DNA from: Sedimentitalea xiamensis
GTDB taxonomy: Bacteria > Pseudomonadota > Alphaproteobacteria > Rhodobacterales > Rhodobacteraceae
Assembly: GCF_030164465.1 (NCBI RefSeq)
Contig: NZ_JASNJE010000009.1
Coordinates: 1 to 64,000, forward strand
Reading direction: 5' to 3'
Length of the DNA: 64,000 nucleotides
Every line of letters starts with the position of its first letter. Position 1 is the first letter of the stretch. A program made the position numbers and the translations under genes. Under the pieces are notes generated by a model. It saw only the letters and a list, made by a program, of their open reading frames with translations, was not told the DNA's origin and ran no database searches. This document shows, one piece after another, positions 1-9,903 of this stretch.

Positions 1-1
1 G

Positions 2-112
2 TCAGCCAGCCCGTGGGAAGTTGAAGATATCGTTGCCTTGATTGATGCGGCAGAGCCAGCACCGAAAAAGCGCGGCCCCTACAAGCCTCGCAAAAAAGAT
101 AATTCAAACTGA
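2..112 (+). CDS. C-terminal fragment of a possible transposase (partial)
   Basis: The window opens inside a reading frame that ends at a TGA at 110-112, leaving about 36 residues. The visible tail contains WEVEDIVALIDA followed by a lysine/proline-rich end, KKRGPYKPRKK. From memory this resembles the basic tails of some IS1-like transposases, but too little is present to be sure. It sits directly upstream of the denitrification island, so if it is a transposase it would be a boundary marker. The 5' part lies outside the window. Confidence 0.35.
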   Translation, partial: SASPWEVEDIVALIDAAEPAPKKRGPYKPRKKDNSN

Positions 113-137
113 CCCACTACCCAAAACCCCACCCCTG

Positions 138-151
138 TTGACTTTCGTCAA
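138..151. promoter_or_regulatory. NNR/FNR-type box upstream of the nos operon
   Basis: The 14-base sequence TTGACTTTCGTCAA is a perfect TTGAC-N4-GTCAA dyad. This is the classic half-site arrangement for Crp/FNR proteins of the NNR/Dnr type. Its centre is about 66 bases before the nosC start. A class-II position at -41.5 would put the -10 region near 174-179, where TAAGCA within CTTTAAGCA is read. The likely regulator is the NnrR-like protein at 28784-29491. Confidence 0.85.
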
Positions 152-210
152 GTCGCAATACCAGACTCACCTTTAAGCACGGAAGTGAACCCGCAACCGA
201 CGGATCTTTC

Positions 211-684
211 GTGAAACCTGCCGATTCCCTTTGCACCGGACGCACCGCCCTGAAACGGCGGCGGCTTCTGTGCGCGCTGATCGGAATCATGGCCTTGGTC
301 CTGCAAGTCTTTCCGCTGGCCTCCGCCCAGGCGTCGGGCAGCATGTGGGTCGAAATCTGTGGTGAATTCGGAGCGGAAACAGTGCTCCTGGATGTCTCGG
401 CCGAGGACGGCGCGCCCGTGGCTCCGGAAAGTTGCGAGGATTGCTGCCCCTGCGTTCTCGGCGGTCCGGTGCCGATGGCCGTTCCGCAAGCCGCGGTCGT
501 GGCTGTGACGGCACCCGGCGGCGCGGTCCGGCTTTATGGCGCCCAAGACGCCGATGTGCCGCAAGGCGCCGCCCGGTTCTGGCCAGACACGCGCGGCCCG
601 CCGCTTTGGCAGTCAATCCCTAACTCATTGGATCTTCCCCTCATGGTCCCGACACGATTCTCGGCAGGGGGGGCGTGGTCTTGA
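211..684 (+). CDS. nosC: NosC-like protein, first gene of nos operon
   Basis: This 157-residue protein has a basic N-terminus, one hydrophobic segment at about residues 20-40 and a cysteine cluster C75-C78-C79-C81 that fits CxxCxxC. In Paracoccus the nos cluster begins with nosC, a protein of unknown function with a CxxCxxC motif. The position and motif agree, so I use that name. The protein is probably exported or membrane-anchored with the cysteines outside; metal or redox binding is only an inference. Its stop at 682-684 lies inside the start of nosR, indicating translational coupling. A DUF2946-like protein is the alternative label. Confidence 0.6.
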   Translation: MKPADSLCTGRTALKRRRLLCALIGIMALVLQVFPLASAQASGSMWVEICGEFGAETVLLDVSAEDGAPVAPESCEDCCPCVLGGPVPMAVPQAAVVAVTAPGGAVRLYGAQDADVPQGAARFWPDTRGPPLWQSIPNSLDLPLMVPTRFSAGGAWS

Positions 685-2855
685 AACGCGCTGCTTCCCT
701 GTTCCTTTCCGCGATACTGCTTGCCGCCGCACTGGTCGGTCTGACCGCGCCCCGCGCCGATGCGGACACGCTCGCCAGTTTTCTCTCCGAACTTTCCCCG
801 GCCGATCTTGCGCCGGAGGCCGAGGCTTTCGGGGCGATCCGCGACGATATTCCCGTCGCGCCCGTCCTGCGGGGCGGCGAGACGGTCGCCTGGGCCTTCC
901 TGACCTCGGATTTCGTCGGCACCACCGGCTATTCCGGCAAGCCGATCCATGTGGTCGCGGCGATTTCGCCGGATGCGGTGCTGACCGGCGTGCAACTGGT
1001 CAAGCATTCCGAACCGATCGTTCTGATCGGCATCCCGAACTCGAAGATCGTGGCCCTGACGGAAGGCTATCGCGGCATGGATCTCGCGGCCGAGGCCGCC
1101 GCCGGCGGCGAGGCGCATGACCTGGACATCATCTCGGGCGCGACCGTCACCATCATGGTGATCGACGACAGCCTGGTGCGCGCCGGGATCAAGGTCGCCC
1201 GCGCGCTCAATCTCGGAGGGCTGGCCCCGGCGGACAGTGGCGGCCCGGCGCGCGAGATCGACATGGATCAGACGGACACGCGCGACTGGGTGACGCTTAC
1301 CGGTGACGGGTCGGTCCGCAGGCTGGCGCTGGACGTGGGGCAGATCAACGCGGCGTTCGAGGAAACCGGCGACGAACGCGCCATCGCGCGGCCGGAATCC
1401 GGCGCGCCGGAAGACACCTATATCGACATGCACGCCGCTCTGGTCAGCGTGCCCGCGATCGGACTCAGCCTGCTGGGGCCGGAAGAATACGCCAACCTGA
1501 CCGACCGGCTTCAACCGGGCGAACAGGCGCTGCTTCTCATGGCGCGGGGCAAGTATTCCTTCAAGGGATCGGGTTATGTGCGCGGCGGGTTGTTCGACCG
1601 GATCCAGTTGATCCAGGGTGACAACGCGGTGCGCTGGACCGACAAGCAGCACGAACGGCTGCGCACGCTCGCCGCGCCGGATGCCCCCAGTTTCACCGAG
1701 TTGGACATCTTCACGATTCCGGCCGATGCCGGGTTCGACCCGACCGAACCCTTCCGTGTCCAGTTGCTGGCGCAGCGGGCCATCGGCGCGGTGGAAAAGA
1801 CCTTTCTGACCTTCGACCTTGGCTATGACCTGCCGGAGAAATACCTGCTGCCGCTGCCCAAATCCGGGCCGGCCGTGGTCGAGGACGACGGCGCCGAGGC
1901 CGCGGCGAAGACGGCGCTGTGGCAACGGATCTGGCGCGACCGGGTGGTGGAAATCGCCATTCTCCTCGCCATGCTGCTGACGCTGACCGGCATCTTCTTC
2001 TTCCAGTTCCAGGCCACCGCGAACGCGCGGGTTTTCTACTGGGTGCGCATCTCCTTCCTGACGATGAGCCTGTTCTTCATCGGCTGGTATGCCAATGCGC
2101 AACTGTCCGTTGTCAATCTGATGGCGCTCGCCGGTTCCCTGCGCACCGGCTTCACCTGGGATGCCTTCCTGCTCGACCCGCTGGTCTTCATCCAGTGGTT
2201 CGCCATCGCGGCCGCGCTGCTTTTCTGGGGACGGGGCGCCTATTGCGGCTGGCTCTGTCCGTTCGGCGCGTTGCAGGAACTCACCAACCAGATCGCCCGC
2301 GCTCTGAAAGTGCCGCAGTGGGAACTGCCCTGGAGCCTGCATGAACGTCTCTGGCCGATCAAGTACATGATCTTCCTGGGCCTCTTCGGCGTGTCGCTGG
2401 CGTCGATCCCGCTGGCCGAGAAACTGGCCGAGGTGGAGCCCTTCAAGACCGCGATCATCCTGAAATTCGTGCGCGACTGGCCCTTCGTCGTCTTCGCCGT
2501 GACTCTTCTGGTGATCGGTCTCTTCGTCGAACGGTTCTACTGCCGCTACCTCTGCCCGCTGGGCGGGGCGCTGGCGATCCCGGCGCGGATGCGGATGTTC
2601 GACTGGCTGCGCCGCTACAAGGAATGCGGCAGCCCGTGCCAGACCTGCGCCAACGAATGCCCTGTCCAGGCGATCCACCCGACGGGCGAGATCAACCCCA
2701 ACGAATGCGTCAACTGCCTGCACTGCCAGGTGCTTTACCAGTCCGACGCGAAATGCCCGGTGGTGATCCGGCAATTGAAACGACGCGCCGCTGTCGGAAA
2801 GGTCAGCGACGACATTCTCAAGAAGGGCCCGCCCCCGAAGCTGGCCAAAACCTGA
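675..2855 (+). CDS. nosR: NosR, flavo-iron-sulfur regulator/electron donor for N2O reductase
   Basis: This 726-residue membrane protein is required for nos expression and for electron supply to N2O reductase. It has a signal peptide (about 1-30) and a periplasmic FMN-binding domain with the covalent flavin motif SGAT at 154-157. Transmembrane helices carry CGWLCP and CRYLCP motifs. A C-terminal cytoplasmic two-cluster ferredoxin region begins [13 protein letters not shown] and ends with CVNCLHC. GTG at 675 is used; TTG at 681 is an alternative. It overlaps nosC by 10 bases. The flavin is probably attached by NosX, encoded downstream. NirI at 19439-21505 is a paralogue. Confidence 0.95.
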   Translation: MVLKRAASLFLSAILLAAALVGLTAPRADADTLASFLSELSPADLAPEAEAFGAIRDDIPVAPVLRGGETVAWAFLTSDFVGTTGYSGKPIHVVAAISPDAVLTGVQLVKHSEPIVLIGIPNSKIVALTEGYRGMDLAAEAAAGGEAHDLDIISGATVTIMVIDDSLVRAGIKVARALNLGGLAPADSGGPAREIDMDQTDTRDWVTLTGDGSVRRLALDVGQINAAFEETGDERAIARPESGAPEDTYIDMHAALVSVPAIGLSLLGPEEYANLTDRLQPGEQALLLMARGKYSFKGSGYVRGGLFDRIQLIQGDNAVRWTDKQHERLRTLAAPDAPSFTELDIFTIPADAGFDPTEPFRVQLLAQRAIGAVEKTFLTFDLGYDLPEKYLLPLPKSGPAVVEDDGAEAAAKTALWQRIWRDRVVEIAILLAMLLTLTGIFFFQFQATANARVFYWVRISFLTMSLFFIGWYANAQLSVVNLMALAGSLRTGFTWDAFLLDPLVFIQWFAIAAALLFWGRGAYCGWLCPFGALQELTNQIARALKVPQWELPWSLHERLWPIKYMIFLGLFGVSLASIPLAEKLAEVEPFKTAIILKFVRDWPFVVFAVTLLVIGLFVERFYCRYLCPLGGALAIPARMRMFDWLRRYKECGSPCQTCANECPVQAIHPTGEINPNECVNCLHCQVLYQSDAKCPVVIRQLKRRAAVGKVSDDILKKGPPPKLAKT

Positions 2856-2877
2856 ATCCCAGAAGGAGGAACAGATC

Positions 2878-4791
2878 ATGTCAAAATCATTCAAGGAACT
2901 CGCCCTCACCCGGCGCGGTATGCTGGGCGCCACCGCGACCGGCGCGGTGCTGGCGGGAACCGGCATCGGCGGCGCGCTGCTGAACAGTTCGGGCACCGCG
3001 GCGCGGGCCGCCGGCAAGATCAATCTCGAACCCGGAGAGCTTGACGAATACTACGGCTTCTGGTCCTCGGGCCAGACCGGCGAGTTGCGCATCCTCGGCT
3101 TCCCGTCGATGCGGGAACTGATGCGGGTGCCGGTGTTCAACCGCTGCTCGGCCACCGGCTGGGGCCAGACCAACGAAAGCCTCAAGGTGCTGACCGAAGG
3201 GCTGCTGCCGGAAACCAAGGCATTCCTGGCCGCCAACGGCAAGACGACCTACGACAACGGCGACCTGCACCACCCGCACATGTCGTTCACCGACGGCACT
3301 TATGACGGGCGCTACCTGTTCATGAACGACAAGGCCAACACCCGCGTCGCCCGCGTGCGCTGCGACGTGATGAAATGCGACAAGATCATCGAGATCCCGA
3401 ACGCGCATGACATCCACGGCATGCGTCCGCAGAAATACCCGCGCACCGGCTATGTCTTCGCCAATGGCGAACACGAGGCGCCGCTGGTCAACGACGGAAC
3501 GATCCTCGACAAGCCCGAGGAATACGTGAACATCTTCACCGCCATCGACGGCGACGAGATGAAGGTCGCCTGGCAGGTGATCGTGTCGGGCAACCTCGAC
3601 AACACCGACTGCGACTATCAGGGCAAATACGCCTTCTCGACCAGCTACAACTCGGAAATGGGCATGAACCTGGCCGAGATGACCGCCAACGAGATGGACC
3701 ACTGCGTCGTCTTCAACATCAAGGCCATCGAAGAGGCCGTGGCCGCGGGCAATTTCCAGGAACTGAATGGCGTTCCGGTGGTCGACGGGCGCAAGAGCGC
3801 CAACAGCCAGTTCACCCGCTACATTCCGATCCCCAACAGCCCGCACGGCTGCAACACCGCGCCGGATGGCAAGCACGTGATGATCAACGGCAAGCTGTCG
3901 CCGACGGTTTCGGTGATCGACGTGACGAAGGTCGATGCGCTGTTTGACAGCGACGCCGACCCGCGGTCCTGTATCGTCGCCGAACCGCAGCTGGGTCTCG
4001 GCCCGCTCCACACCGCATTCGACGGTCAGGGCAACGCCTTCACGACGCTGTTCCTGGACAGCCAGATCGTCAAGTGGAACATCGACAAGGCCCTGCGCGC
4101 CTATGCCGGCGAAGACGTCGATCCGATCGAACAGAAGGTCGATGTGCATTACCAGCCGGGGCACAACTCGACCTCGATGGGCGAAACCAAGGAAGCCGAC
4201 GGCAAGTGGCTGATCTCGATGAACAAGTTTTCCAAGGACCGGTTCCTCAACACGGGTCCGCTCAAGCCGGAGAACGAGCAGATCATCGACCTGTCCGAAA
4301 GCGAACTGCGTGTCGTGCATGACGGGCCGACCTTTGCCGAACCGCATGACAGCATCATCGTGCGCGCCGACATCGTGAACCCGGTCGATATCTGGGACCG
4401 CAACGATCCGATGTGGGAAGACGCCCGCAAGCAGGCCGAAGCCGATGGCGTCGATCTGGACTGGGGCCACGAGGAAATCATCCGGGACGGCAACAAGGTC
4501 CGGGTCTACATGTCCTCGGTCGCGCCGGAGTTCTCGATGGAGAAATTCACCGTGCAGCAGGGCGACGAAGTCACCATCTATGTCACCAACATGGATGACA
4601 TCGACGACGTGACGCATGGCTTCTGCATGGCGAACTTCGGTGTCGCGATGGAGGTCGCGCCGCAGGCGACCGCCTCTGTCACCTTCATTGCCGCGCGGCC
4701 CGGCGTGCATTGGTATTACTGCCAGTGGTTCTGCCACGCGCTGCACATGGAAATGCGCGGCCGCATGCTCGTCGAACCGCGGGCAAGCTGA
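2878..4791 (+). CDS. nosZ: Nitrous-oxide reductase NosZ (clade I, Tat-exported)
   Basis: The 637-residue multicopper enzyme reduces N2O to N2 in the periplasm. A twin-arginine signal (TRRGMLGAT) marks it as the Tat-exported clade I type. The CuA site is intact near the C-terminus: C615, W617, C619, H623 and M626 in the [12 protein letters not shown] segment. Histidines expected for the CuZ centre are visible in DLHHPH, AHDIHG, NSPHGC, GPLHTAF, PGHNST and EPHDS. A strong ribosome site, AGAAGGAGGA, lies a few bases before the ATG. Length and domains (seven-bladed propeller plus cupredoxin) look complete. Confidence 0.98.
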   Translation: MSKSFKELALTRRGMLGATATGAVLAGTGIGGALLNSSGTAARAAGKINLEPGELDEYYGFWSSGQTGELRILGFPSMRELMRVPVFNRCSATGWGQTNESLKVLTEGLLPETKAFLAANGKTTYDNGDLHHPHMSFTDGTYDGRYLFMNDKANTRVARVRCDVMKCDKIIEIPNAHDIHGMRPQKYPRTGYVFANGEHEAPLVNDGTILDKPEEYVNIFTAIDGDEMKVAWQVIVSGNLDNTDCDYQGKYAFSTSYNSEMGMNLAEMTANEMDHCVVFNIKAIEEAVAAGNFQELNGVPVVDGRKSANSQFTRYIPIPNSPHGCNTAPDGKHVMINGKLSPTVSVIDVTKVDALFDSDADPRSCIVAEPQLGLGPLHTAFDGQGNAFTTLFLDSQIVKWNIDKALRAYAGEDVDPIEQKVDVHYQPGHNSTSMGETKEADGKWLISMNKFSKDRFLNTGPLKPENEQIIDLSESELRVVHDGPTFAEPHDSIIVRADIVNPVDIWDRNDPMWEDARKQAEADGVDLDWGHEEIIRDGNKVRVYMSSVAPEFSMEKFTVQQGDEVTIYVTNMDDIDDVTHGFCMANFGVAMEVAPQATASVTFIAARPGVHWYYCQWFCHALHMEMRGRMLVEPRAS

Positions 4792-4793
4792 CC

Positions 4794-6056
4794 ATGCGCT
4801 GGCCCCTGACAATTGCGCTGGTTCTGACCGCCCTGCCGCTTTGGGCGGCAGAGTGGGACGTGCCGCTCAGGCCGGGGGCCATTGCCGAAACCCTGGGCCG
4901 GGCCGCGCCGGGCGATACGCTCGCCCTGCGGCCCGGCACCTATTCCGAAACCGTTGTCCTGGACAAACCGGTGACGCTGGACGGGCAGGGCCATGCCACG
5001 CTGGACGGAGGCGGGCAGGGCAGCGTTGTCACAGTCACCGTGCCGGGCGTGGTGGTGCAGGGGCTGACCATCACCGGCTCGGGATCGGATCACGAAACAA
5101 TCGACTCTGGCGTGCAACTGAAAGAGGGCGCAACCGGCGCCGTCGTCCGTGACAACCTGTTGCTCGGCAATCTCTACGGGATCGACATCCACGGGGCGCG
5201 CGACGCGCTCGTGACCGGCAACCGTATCGAAGGACGGCAGGACCGCCGCATGAACGACCGTGGCAACGGCATCTATGTCTGGAACGCGCCGGGCGCGGTG
5301 GTCGACGGCAACGACGTGCGCTGGGGCCGCGACGGGATCTTCGTCAATTCCTCCAAGCGGAACGTCTTTACCGGCAACCGTTTCCGCGACCTGCGCTTCG
5401 CCGTGCACTACATGTATGCCAACCAGTCCGAAGTCAGCGGCAACGTCTCGATCGGCAACGATCTGGGCTATGCGGTGATGTTCTCCAAGCGGGTGAAAGT
5501 GATCGGCAACCTGTCGGTCAACGACCGTGAACACGGCATCATGATGAACTACACCAACAATTCCGAGATCAGCGGAAATCTTGTGCAGAACGGGCAGAAC
5601 CGCTGTGCGTTCCTGTACAATTCGAACAAGAACAGCTTTTCGGGCAACCGGTTCGAGGGCTGCGACATCGGCATCCACTTCACCGCAGGGTCCGCGGACA
5701 ACGAGATCACCGGCAATGCCTTTGTCGGCAACCGCACCCAGGTGAAATACGTCAGCACCCGATGGGACGAATGGTCCAGGGACGGAAAAGGCAATCACTG
5801 GAGCGACTTTGCCGCCTATGATCTGGACGGCAACGGAATCGCCGATGTGCCCTATCGCCCCAATGACGCGATGGATCATGTGCTCTGGACCCAGCCGGCC
5901 GCCAAGCTGCTGCTCGGCTCGCCCGCGGTGCAGCTCGTCCGCTGGTCGCAGGCGGCTTTTCCCGCGCTGCTGCCGGGGGGCGTCATGGACAGTTTCCCGT
6001 TGATGCGGCCCGCCCCGGTCGATGTGCCCGAGTTTGCAGGAGACCACAATGGCTGA
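4794..6056 (+). CDS. nosD: NosD, periplasmic copper-processing protein of nos cluster
   Basis: A 420-residue protein with an N-terminal signal peptide ending near LPLWA-AEW. It is followed by a right-handed parallel beta-helix made of many repeated N-rich turns (for example SGNVSIGNDLGY and FSGNRFEGCD). NosD works with the NosFY ABC transporter in maturing the CuZ centre of NosZ. The ATG at 4794 lies 2 bases after the nosZ stop and leaves a clean signal peptide; the longer upstream frame only overlaps nosZ. Its end overlaps nosF by 8 bases. Confidence 0.95.
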   Translation: MRWPLTIALVLTALPLWAAEWDVPLRPGAIAETLGRAAPGDTLALRPGTYSETVVLDKPVTLDGQGHATLDGGGQGSVVTVTVPGVVVQGLTITGSGSDHETIDSGVQLKEGATGAVVRDNLLLGNLYGIDIHGARDALVTGNRIEGRQDRRMNDRGNGIYVWNAPGAVVDGNDVRWGRDGIFVNSSKRNVFTGNRFRDLRFAVHYMYANQSEVSGNVSIGNDLGYAVMFSKRVKVIGNLSVNDREHGIMMNYTNNSEISGNLVQNGQNRCAFLYNSNKNSFSGNRFEGCDIGIHFTAGSADNEITGNAFVGNRTQVKYVSTRWDEWSRDGKGNHWSDFAAYDLDGNGIADVPYRPNDAMDHVLWTQPAAKLLLGSPAVQLVRWSQAAFPALLPGGVMDSFPLMRPAPVDVPEFAGDHNG

Positions 6057-6948
6057 CTCCATCTTAAGCATTGAAAACGCCGGAAAATCCCGCGGCGCGC
6101 TGCGGGTTCTCGATGACGTTTCCCTGCGAGCGGAACCCGGCCAGCGCATTGCCCTTCTGGGTCATAACGGAGCCGGAAAATCGACGCTGATGAAAGCGGT
6201 GCTCGGCCTCACGACGCTGGATGACGGCGCGATCACGATCGATGGGGCGCGACCGGGAAGCGCCCATGCCCGCACCGTCACCGCTTATCTGCCCGAGGCG
6301 GTCGCGTTTCACAAATCGCTCACCGGGCGCGAGCAACTGACCTTGTTCGCACGTCTGGCCGACTGCCCCGTGGCGCAAGTCGCGGGCTATCTTAACCGGG
6401 TCGGCCTGGCCGGCGCGGCCGACCGGCGCATCGGCACCTATTCCAAGGGCATGCGCCAGCGGCTCGGCCTTGCCCAGGTGCTTCTGGGGCGCCCGAAACT
6501 GGCGCTTCTGGACGAACCGACATCCGGGCTCGACCCGATCTCGCGCCACGAACTCTATGCGATCATCGACGAAATGGCCGATCACGGCACCGCCGTCGTG
6601 ATCGCCAGCCATACCCTGACGGAAGTCGAGGCCCGCACCGACCGCATCGCCATCCTGCGCGACGGACGATTGGTCGCCGACGACACGCTGGCCAACCTGA
6701 GCCTGCGCGCGGGTCTGCCGACGCGGCTGCGGGTCCGGGCACATGCCGACGCCGCCGACCGGATCGCCAGCGAGACCGGCGGCACGCGGGTCAACGGGGT
6801 CTCGGTCGACCTCCTTTGCACGCCGGACCGCAAGATGGCCGAATTGCGCCGCCTGTCCGCCATGGGCGAGGCGGTGGCCGACATCGAAATGCACCCGCCC
6901 CGGCTGGAAGATCTGTATCGCCATTATTCCAAGGGAGACGGCCAATGA
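6049..6948 (+). CDS. nosF: NosF, ABC transporter ATPase for NosZ maturation
   Basis: A 299-residue ATPase with Walker A GHNGAGKS (38-45), signature YSKGMRQ and Walker B LALLDEPTSGLDP. With NosY it forms the ABC transporter that, together with NosD, supplies a component (probably sulfur) for CuZ assembly. The ATG at 6049 overlaps the nosD stop and is preceded by a GGAG site. Its own stop overlaps the nosY start in an ATGA arrangement. Confidence 0.95.
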   Translation: MADSILSIENAGKSRGALRVLDDVSLRAEPGQRIALLGHNGAGKSTLMKAVLGLTTLDDGAITIDGARPGSAHARTVTAYLPEAVAFHKSLTGREQLTLFARLADCPVAQVAGYLNRVGLAGAADRRIGTYSKGMRQRLGLAQVLLGRPKLALLDEPTSGLDPISRHELYAIIDEMADHGTAVVIASHTLTEVEARTDRIAILRDGRLVADDTLANLSLRAGLPTRLRVRAHADAADRIASETGGTRVNGVSVDLLCTPDRKMAELRRLSAMGEAVADIEMHPPRLEDLYRHYSKGDGQ

Positions 6949-7769
6949 TCCGCCGCATCCTCGCCATCGCCCGGATCGAGGCGACCATCACCCGGCGCAA
7001 CCGCTGGCTGTTGATGGCGACCGTCATCATGGTGCTGTTCGCGGTCGCGCTGACGCTTGCGGGCAGCGCCCCGACGGGTTCGCTGGGTGTCAACATGCTG
7101 ACGGTTTCGGTCGCGTCCATGACCACCCTGTCGGTCTATCTCGCGCCCTTGCTGGCCCTGATGATGGCGTTTGATTCCATCGCCGGAGAGGCGGAACGCG
7201 GCGGGTTGGGCCTGCTCCTGTCCTATCCGGTCAGCCGGGCCGAGATCCTGCTGGGCAAGTTCCTGGCGCATCTGACAGCCCTGGGGTTTGCCATGACCAT
7301 CGGTTTTGGCACCGCCGGGGCGCTGGCGGCGTTTTTCGGAGGGGTCGACGCCGCCAGTCTGATCGCCCTGCTGCGCCTCGTCCTGACCTCGATCCTGCTG
7401 GGTGCGGCCTTTCTTGCCCTTGGCTACATGCTGTCGGCGCTTGCGGGCAGCGCGACGGGCGCCGCTGGGCTCAGTGCGGGGCTGTGGCTGGTCTTCGTCG
7501 TGCTCTACGACCTCGGGTTGCTGGGGGCCGTGGTCTTTGACGCCGGCGGATGGTTCACGCAGCAGGTTTTCCCCTGGCTGATGGCGGCCAATCCGGCGGA
7601 TGCCTTCCGGCTCTGGAACATCGCCGCATCCGACGGGGTCGCGATGGCAACCGGCCTTGGCGGTGCCGCCGCCGCGCTTCCGGCCTGGGTCGCGCCGGTG
7701 TCGCTGTCGGTCTGGCCTGCCCTCGGCCTGCTTCTGGCACGCCGTTTCTTCGCGAGGCTGGAGCCATGA
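6945..7769 (+). CDS. nosY: NosY, ABC transporter permease for NosZ maturation
   Basis: A 274-residue integral membrane protein with about six hydrophobic helices, and a conserved cytoplasmic loop near FDSIAGEAERGGLGLLLSYPVSR. This is typical of ABC-2-type permeases partnered with NosF. The ATG at 6945 is used because it overlaps the nosF stop (ATGA) and gives the family N-terminus, MIRRILAIARIEA. The next gene, nosL, again overlaps by 4 bases. Confidence 0.94.
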   Translation: MIRRILAIARIEATITRRNRWLLMATVIMVLFAVALTLAGSAPTGSLGVNMLTVSVASMTTLSVYLAPLLALMMAFDSIAGEAERGGLGLLLSYPVSRAEILLGKFLAHLTALGFAMTIGFGTAGALAAFFGGVDAASLIALLRLVLTSILLGAAFLALGYMLSALAGSATGAAGLSAGLWLVFVVLYDLGLLGAVVFDAGGWFTQQVFPWLMAANPADAFRLWNIAASDGVAMATGLGGAAAALPAWVAPVSLSVWPALGLLLARRFFARLEP

Positions 7770-8281
7770 GAACGCCCCTGATCCTCGCGCTCCTGCTCGT
7801 GGCGGCCTGCCGCGAAGACGTGGCCGACGCGCCGCCGCCGGCCAGCATGACCGAAGACGCCCTGAGTTTCTTCTGCCAGATGAACGTCTCCGAACACGGC
7901 GGTCCGAAGGGGCAGATCCATCTGGACGGCATGCCGGCGCCGCTGTTCTTTGCGCAGGTGCGCGACCTCGTCGCCTATCTGAAAAGCCCCGAGCGCAGTG
8001 CGGACATCGTGGCGATCTACGTGAGCGACATGGGGGTCGCGAAGGCGTGGAATGAGGTCGAACCTGACAACTGGATCGCCGCGCAAACCGCGCATTTCGT
8101 CGTAGACGCCGGCGTGAAGGGTGGCATGGGCGCGCCGGAAATCGTACCTTTCGCGGACGAGGCCGCCGCCCAGCGTTTCGTGCAGCGATACGGTGGCAGC
8201 ATCGTTGAACTGGACAGAATTCCGGATGCCGCGGCCTTGGCACCGGTCGATCTTGATGCTCCGTTGGAGGACCCGGCATGA
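7766..8281 (+). CDS. nosL: NosL, copper chaperone lipoprotein
   Basis: A 171-residue lipoprotein with lipobox LVAAC (lipidated C15). The mature part contains MTEDALSFFCQMNVSEHGGPKGQIHL, shown here only by its key residues: a Cys-x-Met pair and nearby His. In studied NosL proteins this region binds Cu(I) for delivery to NosZ. Translation is coupled to nosY (ATGA at 7766-7769) and to nosX (ATGA at 8278-8281). Confidence 0.93.
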   Translation: MRTPLILALLLVAACREDVADAPPPASMTEDALSFFCQMNVSEHGGPKGQIHLDGMPAPLFFAQVRDLVAYLKSPERSADIVAIYVSDMGVAKAWNEVEPDNWIAAQTAHFVVDAGVKGGMGAPEIVPFADEAAAQRFVQRYGGSIVELDRIPDAAALAPVDLDAPLEDPA

Positions 8282-9204
8282 CACCGAAACTGAACCGACG
8301 CCGTTTCCTGTCGATATCGGCAGCCACCGCGATGACGCTCTCGACCGGGGCGTCGGCCGCGCCTGTGGCCTACTGGACAGGCCACACGATGGGAGCGGGC
8401 GCTTCCATGAAACTCGCCGGTCTGACCGACGCCGAAGCCCGGCCCGTGTTCCGCGCCGTGGAACATGAGGCGGACCGGCTGGAACGGATATTCAGCCTGT
8501 ATCGGCCGGATTCCCAGCTCGTGCAACTGAATGAAACCGGCCTCGTGCGTGCGCCAGCTCCGGAACTTCTGGACCTGCTGAGCCTGTGTGACCGGTTGAA
8601 CCGTGCGACTGCGGGGGCTTTCGATCCGACGTTGCAGCCGATGTGGCTGTTGCGGGCAACCCGCGGCAGCGCCGCCACGGACCGGGAGATCGAGGCGGCG
8701 CAGTCGCTGGTCGGCTGGAACGGCGTGCGGTTCGACACGGAGGAGGCGCGGCTGGATCGCCCCGGTATGGCCCTGACCCTGAACGGGGTGGCGCAGGGCT
8801 ATGTCACGGACCGGATCGGAGCCCTGCTGACCGAGCGCGGCCTGCGCAACGTGCTGATCGATTTCGGCGAAATCGTCGCGATGGGGCGCCGTCCGGACGG
8901 CATGCCCTGGCAGGCGGGGATCGCCGCGCCCGACGGCGAGATCGTCCAGCGCGTGGTTCTCAGGGACCGTGCCGTCGCAACGTCGTCCCCGGCCGGAACG
9001 ATGCTGGTGCCCGCGGCCGGGATCGGCCACATTCTGGATCCGCGCAGCGCGGATGCCAAAGCGATCAACCGGCTGGTTTCGGTCTCTGCGCCGCAGGCGG
9101 CTGTCGCCGATGGCCTGTCGACCGCCGGGTGTCTGATGTCCCCGGCCGATTTGGCACATGCCATTGGAACCTTTCCGAATACTACGCTAGAAACACTGAT
9201 ATGA
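8278..9204 (+). CDS. nosX: NosX, ApbE-type FAD:protein FMN transferase
   Basis: A 308-residue member of the ApbE/NosX family, with a Tat-like signal (NRRRFLSISAA) for export. ApbE enzymes attach FMN covalently to a Thr/Ser of target flavoproteins; here the natural target is NosR (SGAT motif). The nearby NirI paralogue also has a likely flavin site (SRAT). No separate nirX is seen in the window, so NosX may serve both. The start overlaps the nosL stop. Confidence 0.93.
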   Translation: MTPKLNRRRFLSISAATAMTLSTGASAAPVAYWTGHTMGAGASMKLAGLTDAEARPVFRAVEHEADRLERIFSLYRPDSQLVQLNETGLVRAPAPELLDLLSLCDRLNRATAGAFDPTLQPMWLLRATRGSAATDREIEAAQSLVGWNGVRFDTEEARLDRPGMALTLNGVAQGYVTDRIGALLTERGLRNVLIDFGEIVAMGRRPDGMPWQAGIAAPDGEIVQRVVLRDRAVATSSPAGTMLVPAAGIGHILDPRSADAKAINRLVSVSAPQAAVADGLSTAGCLMSPADLAHAIGTFPNTTLETLI

Positions 9205-9224
9205 TTCCTAGGAGGACCTCGAAA

Positions 9225-9614
9225 ATGATCAAATCAATTCTTAGCTCGGCCACCATGCTCGTTGCGCTGTCCGCGCCGGTGTTTGCCGACGGAGACGCGG
9301 AAAAGGGTGAGAATGTCTTCAAGAAATGCAAGGCATGTCACGAAGTCGGCGCCGATGCGAAGAACAAGGTCGGTCCGACCCTGAACGGGATCGTCGGGGC
9401 CCCGGCGGCGCATCTGGGCGACGAGTTCAAGTATTCCGACGCGATGCTCGAAGCCGCGGCCGGCGGACTTGTCTGGGACGAAGACTCGCTGAAGGAATTC
9501 CTGGCCAAGCCCAAGGATTTCATGAAGGGCACCAAGATGTCGTTCGCGGGACTTCGCAAGGAAGACGACGTCGAAGACGTGATCGCCTATCTGCAGACCT
9601 TCCCGGCAGAATAA
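9225..9614 (+). CDS. Small periplasmic class I cytochrome c (c2/c550-like)
   Basis: A 129-residue protein with a signal peptide ending near PVFA-DG, one heme site C35-K-A-C38-H39 and a probable axial Met105 in KGTKMSFAG. Size and motifs match mitochondrial-like cytochrome c2/c550. It follows nosX by 20 bases with its own strong site (TAGGAGG). It is the last gene before a terminator. A role as electron carrier to NosZ or NirS is inferred from location only. The exact subfamily name is uncertain. Confidence 0.9.
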   Translation: MIKSILSSATMLVALSAPVFADGDAEKGENVFKKCKACHEVGADAKNKVGPTLNGIVGAPAAHLGDEFKYSDAMLEAAAGGLVWDEDSLKEFLAKPKDFMKGTKMSFAGLRKEDDVEDVIAYLQTFPAE

Positions 9615-9635
9615 GGCCGGCCCCAGGACTGTGCG

Positions 9636-9668
9636 AACGCCCCGCCGGTTTCGGCGGGGCGTTTCATT
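9636..9668. terminator. Bidirectional terminator between nos and nir operons
   Basis: An 11-base-pair perfect stem (9636-9646 with 9653-9663, loop GGTTTC) is followed on the plus strand by TTTCATTTT. It lies exactly where the nos operon (plus) and the nir operon (minus) converge. The stop of the minus-strand gene at 9664-9666 abuts the stem. Confidence 0.85.
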
Positions 9669-9903
9669 TTGTGCCGTCCGCCTCGTCCATCAGGCCGCGC
9701 ACCCAACGGGTCACGAGCCAATTGGCGGGCAGACCGAGCGGAATGCTCAGCAGCAGCGCGGTGGTTGGCGACAGGGCGGGCAATCCGATGGCCTGCCCCA
9801 TCAGCCCCAGCATGAAAAGGTTGATCGCGACTGCTCCGGCGGTGAACACGTAGAGCAACAGGAACAGTTTGCCGAAGGACAGGCCGGATGGCGCGTCGGT
9901 CAT
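9664..9903 (-). CDS. Small two-helix membrane protein at end of nir operon
   Basis: This 79-residue protein has two hydrophobic helices (about residues 12-35 and 45-66) and a charged C-terminus. I do not recognise a family with confidence; small nir-linked proteins annotated NnrT are one possibility. Its ATG overlaps the stop of the CbiX-like gene (ATGA at 9900-9903), so it is translated with the nir operon. A function in heme d1 synthesis or NO metabolism is a guess from context. Confidence 0.65.
   Translation of the reverse strand: MTDAPSGLSFGKLFLLLYVFTAGAVAINLFMLGLMGQAIGLPALSPTTALLLSIPLGLPANWLVTRWVRGLMDEADGTK

Noticed and set aside
41-53. TTGATTGATGCGG, resembling an FNR half-site
   Set aside because: It lacks the second half-site and lies inside the coding tail at 2-112.
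534-3023. Very long open frame on the minus strand opposite nosR (about 829 codons)
   Set aside because: It mirrors nosR codon by codon, has no ribosome site and no recognisable motifs; high-GC genes often leave such open antisense frames.
2887-4812. Long minus-strand frame opposite nosZ
   Set aside because: Shadow of nosZ; composition rich in His/Val/Asp from reverse reading, no family features.
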